NCBI GenBank assembly: GCA_012837655.1
Contig: DUQT01000035.1
Span: 1-5,418, forward strand
Origin: Actinomyces sp.
GTDB lineage: Bacteria > Actinomycetota > Actinomycetes > Actinomycetales > Actinomycetaceae
Reading direction: 5' to 3'
Length of the DNA: 5,418 nucleotides
Positions 1-5,418 of this stretch are shown in pieces. The number at the start of each line of letters is the position of its first letter. The stretch's first letter is position 1. A program made the position numbers and the translations under genes. The notes below the pieces were generated by a model. The model saw only the letters and a program-made list of their open reading frames with translations, was not told the DNA's origin and did not search any database.

Positions 1-1820
1 GGGTACGGTAGCGGTTTCGTCATCGGATCGCGCTTCACTCCGGCGAAAAGTTCCGGCAGGCGCCAATCAAAACGACGAGCCGCCTCCATCAACCCGCGCG
101 CAACCTCCTTCGCCTCAGCCTTGCGACCTTCCCGCCACATTCCGCGAATAATCATCGCCGTATCATGCGGCCACACCGACCCCACGTGATAGCGGTACGG
201 CCAAAAACCACCATTCGTTGTCGACGCCGTATGGATCCCGTAACCGGAGAACATTTCCGGACTCATCAGCGCCCTCATCACGTCATCCACTTCGTCTCCA
301 TCCAACAATCCGGAACCAAGCAGGTGCCCAATGTTCGACGTCAACGAATCCACCGGCCGCTTCGCTGCATCCAACGCGATCGCGGGATACCTAAACCCAT
401 CCTTTTCGACCCAGAACTGGTCGCGGAAACGAATCTTCAAATCCGCCGCCCAAGCGCGCCAAGGCTCGCCGTCCTCACCGAAGAACTCCAGCATTTCCGC
501 ACCATCCAAGGCGGCTCGATGCGCGTAACCCTGCACCTCACACAGCGCGATAGGCCCGTCCGCCAAAGACCCGTCGTGCCAGCGCACCGAATCCCCGGAA
601 TCCTTCCAACCTTGATTTGCGAGGCCGGTGCCAGCCTCATCCAAATACTCCAGGAACCCGTCCCTATCGGCATCTCCGAAGTCGCGCATCCACTTCAGCG
701 CCAGCCGCAGATTCGGCAAGAGCGCGCGCACGTCCTCCTCATCAGCACCCGCTTTCCACGCGTCATGCAGTGTGCTGATCCACAGCGGAGTTGCGTCAAT
801 AGTTCCGTAATACACCGGCGGCAGGTTCAGCGGTCCCGACGAAGTTTGCAGGCGTAGCGGTTCACTTCTAACCTCATGCAAAATCTTGCCCGGCTGCTCC
901 GCGGTTTCCACCCGCACTTCCTGCCCCTGCAGGCTTGCAAGCAGAGCTAGAGTCTCCATTACCAGGCTCGTATCCACACTGTTCAAGAACCCCGCCGTAA
1001 TCAACGAATCGCGCCCAAACAGCGTCAAAAACCACGGCGCACCTGCACCAATGAACCGCAGTTCTGGATTATTTTCATGCGACAGCGTTAGCCCATCGAG
1101 GTCGGACAAAGACCTGCTCAAGAACACGTGCAGGTCTGAATCTTTGTCCGACTTAGCAAGCATTTCAGCCCCGCGATCCTTCAGCTCACGGTACGGCGGT
1201 GCCAGAACAACCGAGTTGGTCGAAGGTGAAATCTTCACCTGCACGCTCTTAGTTTCACCAGCAGGGACCTGCACAGCCCAGTCAACCAGAACATCATCGC
1301 CAGACGTAGAGACAGCCCCATCAGTAGTGAGCGTCGTCTGCGCCCTCGTCCCCTTCCAAGAAACGGAACCGGCCTGATCTGCAGTTTCGACTACCACCTT
1401 CGAATTATTTTCAAGCCCCTGCTTTACTTCTTCCATGGTGGAATTATTTGGCGTGAGGACCAGGCGAAGCTGCACGGTCTCAGCCCTGTTGGATGCATTG
1501 GTGAGTTCCAAACGCTCTGTCACAGAGTCATTGCCGACCTCGCGAATTCGGGTCAGCTGAACCTCGGGATCAACAGCCATCGAAGGGTTACGAACCGTTG
1601 AAATGAAGCGGCTAGTGCCGTGATCAAGGACCTCTGAACCAATCACCTGCAGCGCGTGGGTGGAACTTTCCAACACCATCTTCGACACGACCCGCTGATC
1701 GGCAATATAGATGCCCTGCGCGCCTTTATTTTCCACCTGTCCACAGTCCGATGACCAAACCTGCATGGGAGCGGTAACGCTGCACACCAGGTCGTGCAAT
1801 AGGGGCTGGATACCGTTCAT
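1..1820 (-). CDS. Glycogen-debranching-enzyme-like glycoside hydrolase (amylo-alpha-1,6-glucosidase family), 3' end cut by window edge
   Basis: Reading the minus strand from ATG at 1820 gives 606 codons without a stop, running off the left edge. The protein begins MNGIQPLLHDL and has no signal peptide, so it should be cytoplasmic. Residues ~15-200 look like the beta-rich N-terminal domain of bacterial debranching-type proteins. From ~250 on the (alpha/alpha)-barrel catalytic domain shows APWFLTLFGRDSL (261-273), GTIDATPLW (339-347), QGWKDSGDS (403-411), SNIGHLL (495-501), HVGSVWPHD (545-553) and LPELFAG (588-594). By analogy with GH15/GH63-like barrels, an Asp in the WKDSGD motif (D407 or D410) and E590 are candidate acid and base; this is inference. 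Family members are usually around 700 residues, so roughly 100 C-terminal residues are probably missing. The start is supported by AGGAAG six bases upstream. Divergence from a LacI/ABC-importer operon suggests it degrades the imported oligosaccharide. Exact substrate is unknown; related folds act on other glucosides or mannosides. Confidence 0.88.
   Translation of the reverse strand, partial: MNGIQPLLHDLVCSVTAPMQVWSSDCGQVENKGAQGIYIADQRVVSKMVLESSTHALQVIGSEVLDHGTSRFISTVRNPSMAVDPEVQLTRIREVGNDSVTERLELTNASNRAETVQLRLVLTPNNSTMEEVKQGLENNSKVVVETADQAGSVSWKGTRAQTTLTTDGAVSTSGDDVLVDWAVQVPAGETKSVQVKISPSTNSVVLAPPYRELKDRGAEMLAKSDKDSDLHVFLSRSLSDLDGLTLSHENNPELRFIGAGAPWFLTLFGRDSLITAGFLNSVDTSLVMETLALLASLQGQEVRVETAEQPGKILHEVRSEPLRLQTSSGPLNLPPVYYGTIDATPLWISTLHDAWKAGADEEDVRALLPNLRLALKWMRDFGDADRDGFLEYLDEAGTGLANQGWKDSGDSVRWHDGSLADGPIALCEVQGYAHRAALDGAEMLEFFGEDGEPWRAWAADLKIRFRDQFWVEKDGFRYPAIALDAAKRPVDSLTSNIGHLLGSGLLDGDEVDDVMRALMSPEMFSGYGIHTASTTNGGFWPYRYHVGSVWPHDTAMIIRGMWREGRKAEAKEVARGLMEAARRFDWRLPELFAGVKRDPMTKPLPY
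1101..1152. repeat. 12-bp perfect inverted repeat inside the hydrolase gene
   Basis: GTCGGACAAAGA (1101-1112) and TCTTTGTCCGAC (1141-1152) are exact reverse complements. Nested inside, AGACCTGC (1110-1117) pairs with GCAGGTCT (1130-1137), so two partly competing stems are possible. It falls at about codons 223-240 of the hydrolase, in SDKDSDLHVFLSRSLSDL, just before the catalytic domain. It could form a hairpin in the mRNA; function is unknown. Confidence 0.7.
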
Positions 1821-1826
1821 TTCGAA

Positions 1827-1832
1827 CTTCCT
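1827..1832 (-). promoter_or_regulatory. Shine-Dalgarno site of the debranching-type hydrolase
   Basis: The minus strand reads AGGAAG, then six bases, then ATG at 1820. The frame stays open for some distance upstream of this ATG without a better start, so this site decides the start. Confidence 0.65.
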
Positions 1833-1844
1833 AACTCGAAAGGG

Positions 1845-1873
1845 TTGACATTTCTTGTGGTGACAGTAACAAT
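1845..1873 (+). promoter_or_regulatory. Candidate promoter for the lacI-type/ABC importer operon
   Basis: A perfect TTGACA at 1845-1850 is followed after 17 bases by AACAAT (1868-1873), a weak -10; TAACAA one base earlier (1867-1872) is equally plausible. Transcription would begin around 1880, right at the edge of the operator at 1882-1899, which fits repression at +1 to +20. The -10 overlaps the -10 proposed for the opposite strand. The -35 is convincing and the -10 is not. Confidence 0.45.
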
Positions 1874-1896
1874 AACATTATTATTTGATCGTTCAA
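1869..1896 (-). promoter_or_regulatory. Candidate promoter for the hydrolase gene, -35 box inside the operator
   Basis: On the minus strand TTGAAC (1896-1891) and TATTGT (1874-1869) are separated by 16 bases, each matching four of six consensus bases of a housekeeping sigma promoter. A start near 1862 would give a leader of about 40 bases. The -35 box lies within the LacI-type palindrome, so repressor binding would block RNA polymerase. The region is A/T-rich, so chance matches are possible. Confidence 0.4.
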
Positions 1897-1899
1897 ATA
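1882..1899. promoter_or_regulatory. LacI-family operator (18-bp palindrome with central CG)
   Basis: TATTTGA and TCAAATA form perfect 7-base arms around TCGT, giving an even-length palindrome centred on the CG at 1890-1891; only the pair flanking the CG is mismatched. An even palindrome with a central CG step is the usual operator form for LacI-family proteins, whose hinge leucines insert at that step. It sits in the only divergent intergenic region, 56 bases before the repressor's own ATG, so it likely mediates autorepression and control of the hydrolase together. I found no second copy in the other gaps. Confidence 0.72.
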
Positions 1900-1942
1900 G
1901 CTTTTGAAAACATATCTCAGACACATCCGTTTCAAAGACGAG

Positions 1943-1952
1943 AAGGAGGTGA
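1943..1952 (+). promoter_or_regulatory. Very strong Shine-Dalgarno site of the LacI-type gene
   Basis: AAGGAGGTGA is a ten-base match to the anti-Shine-Dalgarno end of 16S rRNA, with the AGGAGG core five bases before ATG at 1955. It decides the start against an in-frame TTG at 1904, which would place the operator next to the start codon and add 17 residues unlike any LacI N-terminus. Confidence 0.85.
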
Positions 1953-1954
1953 CC

Positions 1955-2953
1955 ATGGCTTCCCGCCCCACCGTGCAGAGCCTGGCGAAAGACCTTGGCG
2001 TTTCGCGCCAGACGATTTCGAACGCGATTAATCGCCCCGAGGTCGTTGCGCCCGACACCCTTGAACGAGTGCTCAAGCACATTCACGAGTCCGGCTACGT
2101 GCCATCGCGCGCAGCTCGTCAGCTCAAGGAAGATCGGTCGCGCCAAATCGCGATCCGCCTACTTCCGACCTTTGACGGAATCAACGGACACATTCTGGAC
2201 CAGTTCATTCATGACCTGGCTGAAATCCTGCGCACACGCGGCTATCGTCTTTCAGTTTTTTCAGCAAAAGACACGAAGGACGAAATTAAGCAGTACGAAA
2301 CCATGTACGCTGCGCGCGAGATCGACGGCGTCATCCTCGCCGCAACGGTTCCAAACGATCCGCGCATTGATTCCCTCTTGAAATTAAAGGCCCCGTTCGT
2401 AACATTTGGGAGGCCGTGGAGCTCATCCCACGACCCCGAGCCCTCATCCTTTTCCTGGGTTGACGTCGACGGCGCCGCCGGCACTGAAGCCGTTGTTAGG
2501 CACCTAGCGTCCAAGGGACACTCAAAGATTGCCTACATCTCCTGGCCGATCTCATCAGGAGTTGGCAGGGACCGCTACCTGGGGTGGATGAATGGCATGC
2601 AGAGCCTCGGCCTCGAAACTGACGGACTTTTACGCGAATGCACCGACAGCGCTGAAGAGGGCGCAAAGCAGGCGAAAACCTTAGTTCAAGAGGGCGCGAC
2701 CGCGATTGTTTGCGCATCTGATTCGCTGGCAATGGGAGCACTTGCTGTCACCGACAATGAGCTCACCGTTGTCGGATTTGACGACACGCCCGTGGCCCGC
2801 GCGCTGGGAATGAACTCGGTCGCGCAGCCAATCCATGAAGTCGCTGAAAAGACCGTGGAAACCTTATTCGCACGACTCGGTGGTGACGAAACACCCCACC
2901 GCATTCTTTTGACCCCGGAACCAATGTTCCGGAACGAACTTACCCACAACTAA
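1955..2953 (+). CDS. LacI-family transcriptional repressor
   Basis: A 332-residue protein, the usual LacI-family length. Residues 7-26 (VQSLAKDLGVSRQTISNAIN) are the canonical N-terminal helix-turn-helix, followed by the RPEVVAPDTLERV third helix region and a hinge helix PSRAARQL (51-58) with L58 as the likely minor-groove intercalating leucine. From ~63 a periplasmic-binding-protein-like effector domain follows, with family landmarks DGVILAA (124-130), WVDVDG (168-173), GRDRYLGW (204-211), CASDSLAMGA (253-262) and VVGFDD (272-277). R207 or R205 and D276 lie where sugar-contacting residues occur in this family. The gene is first in the plus-strand set, downstream of the matching palindrome, and 25 bases from the binding-protein gene with no terminator between them, so it is probably an autoregulated local repressor. 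The inducer is unknown, likely the imported sugar or a breakdown product. Confidence 0.93.
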   Translation: MASRPTVQSLAKDLGVSRQTISNAINRPEVVAPDTLERVLKHIHESGYVPSRAARQLKEDRSRQIAIRLLPTFDGINGHILDQFIHDLAEILRTRGYRLSVFSAKDTKDEIKQYETMYAAREIDGVILAATVPNDPRIDSLLKLKAPFVTFGRPWSSSHDPEPSSFSWVDVDGAAGTEAVVRHLASKGHSKIAYISWPISSGVGRDRYLGWMNGMQSLGLETDGLLRECTDSAEEGAKQAKTLVQEGATAIVCASDSLAMGALAVTDNELTVVGFDDTPVARALGMNSVAQPIHEVAEKTVETLFARLGGDETPHRILLTPEPMFRNELTHN

Positions 2954-2965
2954 AAATTTCCCTAT

Positions 2966-2973
2966 GAAAGGAA
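2966..2973 (+). promoter_or_regulatory. Shine-Dalgarno site deciding the start of the sugar-binding protein
   Basis: GAAAGGAA precedes ATG at 2979, with AGGA ending six bases before it. An in-frame ATG at 2964 overlaps this site and has no ribosome-binding site of its own. Starting at 2979 gives MKKSVVGLG, a typical lipoprotein signal peptide start. Confidence 0.75.
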
Positions 2974-2978
2974 CAACG

Positions 2979-4223
2979 ATGAAGAAATCGGTAGTTGGTC
3001 TCGGCACTCTTGCCGCCGCGGCCCTCGTACTATCAGGATGTGGCGGAGGCGGCTTCGACGACAACGCCGAAACGCCCGACAACGCCGAAGCAACGGACGC
3101 TTCAATCGAGGTACTCATCGGTTCATCCGGCGAGGCCGAAACCGCTGCCGTTGAATCGGCCGTCGCCGCCTGGTCCGAAGAATCAGGCATTCCCGCCGAA
3201 GTGATCGTCGCATCAGACCTGTCACAACAGCTCTCGCAAGGATTCGCTGGCGGCAGCCCCGCTGACCTGTTCTACATGTCCGCCGACCAGATGCACTCCT
3301 ACGCTGCGAACGGATCCCTACTCCCCTACGCGTCGAACCTGTCAAATAAGGACGACTTCTACCCCGCCCTCGTTGAAGCATTCTCAATCGACGGCGAATT
3401 CTACTGCGCGCCCAAGGACTTCTCCACCCTCGCGCTCGTAATCAACACCGACATGTGGGAAGAAGCCGGCCTCACTGACGCCGACTACCCAACCAACTGG
3501 GACGAACTGGCAACAGTCGCAAAGAAACTAACCAAGGACGGCGTCGCTGGCCTTGGATTCGGCCCCGAAATTGAGCGCATCGGCGTCTTCATGGCGCAGG
3601 CCGGTGGCGGATTCATTTCCGAGGACGGCACTGAGGCCATCATTAACTCCGAAGAAAACGCGGAAGCCTTCAACTACGTCAAGCAGCACCTGGAGGACGG
3701 AAGCTTCGCTTACTCCTCCGACCTTGGCGCTGGCTGGGGCGGTGAAGCATTCGGTAAGGGACTTGCCGCAATGGTCATCGAAGGTAACTGGATCACCGGC
3801 GCGCTTTCGGCCGACTTCCCTGACGTCAAGTACGAGGTCGTTGAACTGCCGGCTGGCCCCGCTGGTAAGGGCACCATCCAGTACACAAACTGCTGGGGCA
3901 TCGCAACCGACGCTGACAACACCGGTGGCGCACAGGAACTGGTTGAATACCTGACCTCCACTGACCAGCAGCTCAAGTTTGCTGAAGCCTTTGGCGTTAT
4001 GCCCTCCGTTGAGTCGGCAAGCGAAAACTGGAAGGAACTCTACCCGACCATGAGCGCATTCATTGACGGCGCGGACTACGCAATCAACCTGCCGTCCCTA
4101 GCAGGTTCCGCAGACGTCATTGCTGACATGAACGCACAGATCACGTCTCTAAAGACCGCAGATGTGGCGGCGATTCTAGAATCCTCGAACACAACCATGC
4201 AGAGCGTCCTCGACGCCCAGTAA
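2979..4223 (+). CDS. ABC transporter sugar-binding lipoprotein (extracellular solute-binding protein family 1)
   Basis: A 414-residue protein, normal for MalE-like binding proteins. The N-terminus has a KK pair, a hydrophobic stretch (5-18) and lipobox LSGC, so C21 should be lipidated and anchor it on the outer face of the membrane. A Gly/Asp/Asn/Glu-rich linker (22-40) leads into the two-lobed binding domain. Family landmarks include ADLFYMSADQ (95-104), the hinge-strand CAPKDFSTLALVINTDMWEEAGL (from 143), PTNWDEL (171-177), GKGLAAMVIEGNW (259-271), YTNCWGIA (302-309), the LVEYLTSTDQQ helix start (321-331) and FGVMPS (338-343). Tryptophans at 160, 253, 271 and 306 could stack on sugar rings. 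It lies between the repressor and the MalF-type permease, so it is the specificity subunit of this importer. Leu codons are nearly all CTN with C-ended codons prominent, as expected of a well-expressed gene. The sugar cannot be read from sequence; alpha-glucosides are a reasonable guess from the divergent hydrolase. Confidence 0.94.
   Translation: MKKSVVGLGTLAAAALVLSGCGGGGFDDNAETPDNAEATDASIEVLIGSSGEAETAAVESAVAAWSEESGIPAEVIVASDLSQQLSQGFAGGSPADLFYMSADQMHSYAANGSLLPYASNLSNKDDFYPALVEAFSIDGEFYCAPKDFSTLALVINTDMWEEAGLTDADYPTNWDELATVAKKLTKDGVAGLGFGPEIERIGVFMAQAGGGFISEDGTEAIINSEENAEAFNYVKQHLEDGSFAYSSDLGAGWGGEAFGKGLAAMVIEGNWITGALSADFPDVKYEVVELPAGPAGKGTIQYTNCWGIATDADNTGGAQELVEYLTSTDQQLKFAEAFGVMPSVESASENWKELYPTMSAFIDGADYAINLPSLAGSADVIADMNAQITSLKTADVAAILESSNTTMQSVLDAQ
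3059..3089 (+). repeat. Short direct repeat in the lipoprotein linker
   Basis: The 13-base unit cgacaacgccgaa occurs at 3059-3071 and 3077-3089, an 18-base period, encoding Asp-Asn-Ala-Glu twice between the lipidated cysteine and the folded domain. It probably reflects slippage in an unconstrained tether. Confidence 0.6.
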
Positions 4224-4244
4224 GAAACGCTGACGATCCGTTCC

Positions 4245-4277
4245 GTTGGTGTCGGGCGGACCCCGCCCGACACCAAC
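4245..4277 (+). terminator. Intercistronic stem-loop: likely attenuator or 3' stabiliser after the binding-protein gene
   Basis: A perfect 15-base inverted repeat, GTTGGTGTCGGGCGG / CCGCCCGACACCAAC, with loop ACC, begins 22 bases after the binding-protein stop codon. It is very G/C-rich, but the bases after it are ACAAACCAACC rather than a T-run; only a short TTTTT occurs about 17 bases later. It therefore looks less like a full intrinsic terminator than a partial terminator or RNase-blocking hairpin that raises binding-protein mRNA above permease mRNA, as known for malE-malF type operons. The 109-base gap around it holds nothing else I recognise apart from the permease ribosome-binding site. 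Confidence 0.75.
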
Positions 4278-4314
4278 ACAAACCAACCACTCATTTTTCA
4301 AGAATCCCACCGCC

Positions 4315-4330
4315 AGAAAGGCACGGAAGG
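4315..4330 (+). promoter_or_regulatory. Ribosome-binding region of the MalF-type permease
   Basis: Two purine patches precede ATG at 4333: AGAAAGG (4315-4321, 11 bases away) and GGAAGG (4325-4330, only two bases away). Neither has ideal spacing, so initiation may be weaker than for the two upstream genes. No alternative in-frame start lies between the hairpin and this ATG. Confidence 0.5.
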
Positions 4331-4332
4331 TC

Positions 4333-5418
4333 ATGAGCTTTAAAAAGCGATTACCCCGTAGATCGCGAAAAAAGTTAACCAAATCTGAAAGAGCAGAGCG
4401 TGCCGCGGGGTGGCTGTTCGTATCCCCAGTACTAATCATTCTGGGCATTTTCCTAGTCGCACCCATCCTGATGGCGCTGTGGGTGTCGGTCTCTGACTGG
4501 GGAGGCCGTGGAAGCCCGTTCGCATCCAGTGTTTCCTACATTGGCGCTGAAAACTTCCGCGCAGTACTCGTTGACGGAGGCCTATCCACCCGCAACTTCG
4601 GAACCGCGCTAAGAAACAACATCTACTACGTACTCCTTGTGGTGCCCATACAAACGGTGGTCGCCCTCGTACTAGCTGTATTTGTTTCCAACCGTGCATT
4701 GAAGGCGCGTTCCTTCTTCCGACTTGCTTTCTACTTCCCCTCCATCACGTCATCCGTAGCGATCACAGTGCTGTGGCTGTTCCTGTTCTCCGTGTCAGGC
4801 GCGGTGAACCAGGTGCTCGGATGGTTCTCGATCAACGGACCCAACTGGTTCAACGATCCGCGCGGCCTGCTACACCTGCTGTTAGGAGCATTCGGAGTCA
4901 AAGCACCGCCCTCGGCACTAACGTCTGGAACGTTCCTAGGAATTACGTACTGGGATTGGCTGGCGGGCCCATCGATCGCATGGTCGGCGTTCATCTTGAT
5001 GGCGGTGTTCACGACGTCGGGAACCTTCATGCTGCTTTTCATCGCTGCGCTACAGCAGATTAACGGTGAAGTGCAGGAGGCCGCGATGGTTGACGGTGCG
5101 AACGCGTTCCAACGCTTCCGCCTGGTGACTGTCCCGATGCTGAAGCCCACGATCTTCACCGTTGTGACACTTGGCCTGATTGGCACATGGCAGGTGTTCG
5201 ACCAGATTTACGCCTCGGGAGATCCGGGAGCGCCCGCGCGAACAACGCTCACGCCTGCATACCTGTCTTACGAGGCCGCGTTCATTAGCAACAGGTGGGG
5301 TGAAGGTGCTGCGATATCGTTCGTCCTGTTTGGAATCATCATCCTCATGGCTGGAATCCAACGCTGGACGCTTCGCGACAAGGACGACGCAAAACTGCGC
5401 CGCAAGATCCGCAAGCAA
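4333..5418 (+). CDS. MalF-type carbohydrate ABC transporter permease, open at right window edge
   Basis: The frame from ATG 4333 stays open for 362 codons to the last base. It begins with a strongly basic cytoplasmic tail (MSFKKRLPRRSRKKLTKSER) and shows six probable membrane segments at about 26-50, 96-118, 129-155, 213-240, 271-290 and 324-342. The cytoplasmic loop carries the EAA motif, EAAMVDGANAF...PMLKP (249-272), with the conserved Gly at 255, which docks with the ATPase subunit. It is the first permease of a pair; the second normally follows at once. The basic tail LRRKIRKQ suggests the gene is essentially complete and a stop lies just outside. The segment between helices 3 and 4 (156-212) is long and contains NWFNDPRGLLHLLLG and YWDWLAGPSIAW, a feature that seems typical of some actinobacterial sugar permeases. 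No ATPase gene is visible; many actinobacterial importers use a shared one encoded elsewhere. Confidence 0.92.
   Translation, partial: MSFKKRLPRRSRKKLTKSERAERAAGWLFVSPVLIILGIFLVAPILMALWVSVSDWGGRGSPFASSVSYIGAENFRAVLVDGGLSTRNFGTALRNNIYYVLLVVPIQTVVALVLAVFVSNRALKARSFFRLAFYFPSITSSVAITVLWLFLFSVSGAVNQVLGWFSINGPNWFNDPRGLLHLLLGAFGVKAPPSALTSGTFLGITYWDWLAGPSIAWSAFILMAVFTTSGTFMLLFIAALQQINGEVQEAAMVDGANAFQRFRLVTVPMLKPTIFTVVTLGLIGTWQVFDQIYASGDPGAPARTTLTPAYLSYEAAFISNRWGEGAAISFVLFGIIILMAGIQRWTLRDKDDAKLRRKIRKQ

Noticed and set aside
165..857. Plus-strand open frame of 230 codons
   Set aside because: It lies antisense to the hydrolase's catalytic domain, whose motifs are all readable on the minus strand. The product is rich in Arg, His and Pro without recognisable domains, as expected of a shadow frame in G/C-rich coding DNA.
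886..1377. Plus-strand open frame of 163 codons
   Set aside because: Also antisense to the hydrolase, Ser/Arg/Thr-rich low-complexity product, no convincing ribosome-binding site or motif.
1821..1826. TTCGAA palindrome next to the hydrolase start as a second operator
   Set aside because: Only six bases are symmetric, it does not resemble the 18-bp operator, and it fills the ribosome-binding spacer.
1904..1954. TTG start adding 17 residues to the LacI-type protein
   Set aside because: The strong Shine-Dalgarno site precedes ATG 1955, and LacI-family helix-turn-helix regions begin within a few residues of the true start.
1817..2146. Minus-strand open frame of 109 codons crossing the divergent intergenic region
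   Set aside because: It overlaps the LacI helix-turn-helix region antisense and ends at the hydrolase start; no family resemblance. It would also run through the operator.
2964..2978. Upstream ATG for the binding protein
   Set aside because: It overlaps the Shine-Dalgarno site of ATG 2979, lacks its own site, and would lengthen the signal peptide with MKGTT without benefit.
2954..2978. Possible terminator between the repressor and the binding-protein gene
   Set aside because: The 25-base gap holds only a trivial TTCC/GGAA pairing and no T-run after it, so cotranscription is more likely.
4731..5418. Minus-strand open frames of 151 and 122 codons opposite the permease
   Set aside because: They are antisense to a permease with clear membrane segments and an EAA motif; the translated products show no domain or membrane pattern.

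Overview
The window looks like a carbohydrate-uptake locus from a Gram-positive actinobacterium. The evidence is the moderately high G+C, with C- or G-ended codons dominating, the lipoprotein-type solute-binding protein with a Leu-Ser-Gly-Cys lipobox, strong Shine-Dalgarno sites, and protein features usual in that phylum. Genus cannot be fixed from the sequence; an Actinomycetaceae-like host is only a guess.

Layout: positions 1-1820 (minus strand) hold one long open frame, cut by the left edge, for a glycogen-debranching-enzyme-like glycoside hydrolase (N-terminal beta domain plus alpha/alpha-barrel catalytic domain). It is transcribed away from a 134-bp divergent intergenic region (1821-1954). 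That region has an 18-bp LacI-type operator with a central CG and overlapping candidate promoters on both strands. To the right, on the plus strand, lie a LacI-family repressor (1955-2953), a lipoprotein sugar-binding protein (2979-4223), a 15-bp perfect stem-loop (4245-4277), and a MalF-type ABC permease (4333 to the right edge, still open). The second permease expected for such importers would lie beyond the window.

How it fits together: the lipoprotein captures an oligosaccharide outside the membrane, the MalF-type permease with a partner permease and an ATPase (neither visible) imports it, and the divergently encoded hydrolase, which shows no signal peptide, would cleave it in the cytoplasm. 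The LacI protein probably senses the sugar or a product and controls both directions through the single operator. An alpha-glucan or maltodextrin-like substrate is plausible from the hydrolase family but unproven.

I see no mobile element, CRISPR, tRNA, rRNA or clearly undescribed system. The most useful second-look items are the operator/promoter arrangement, the intercistronic hairpin, and an unexpected 12-bp inverted repeat inside the hydrolase gene.
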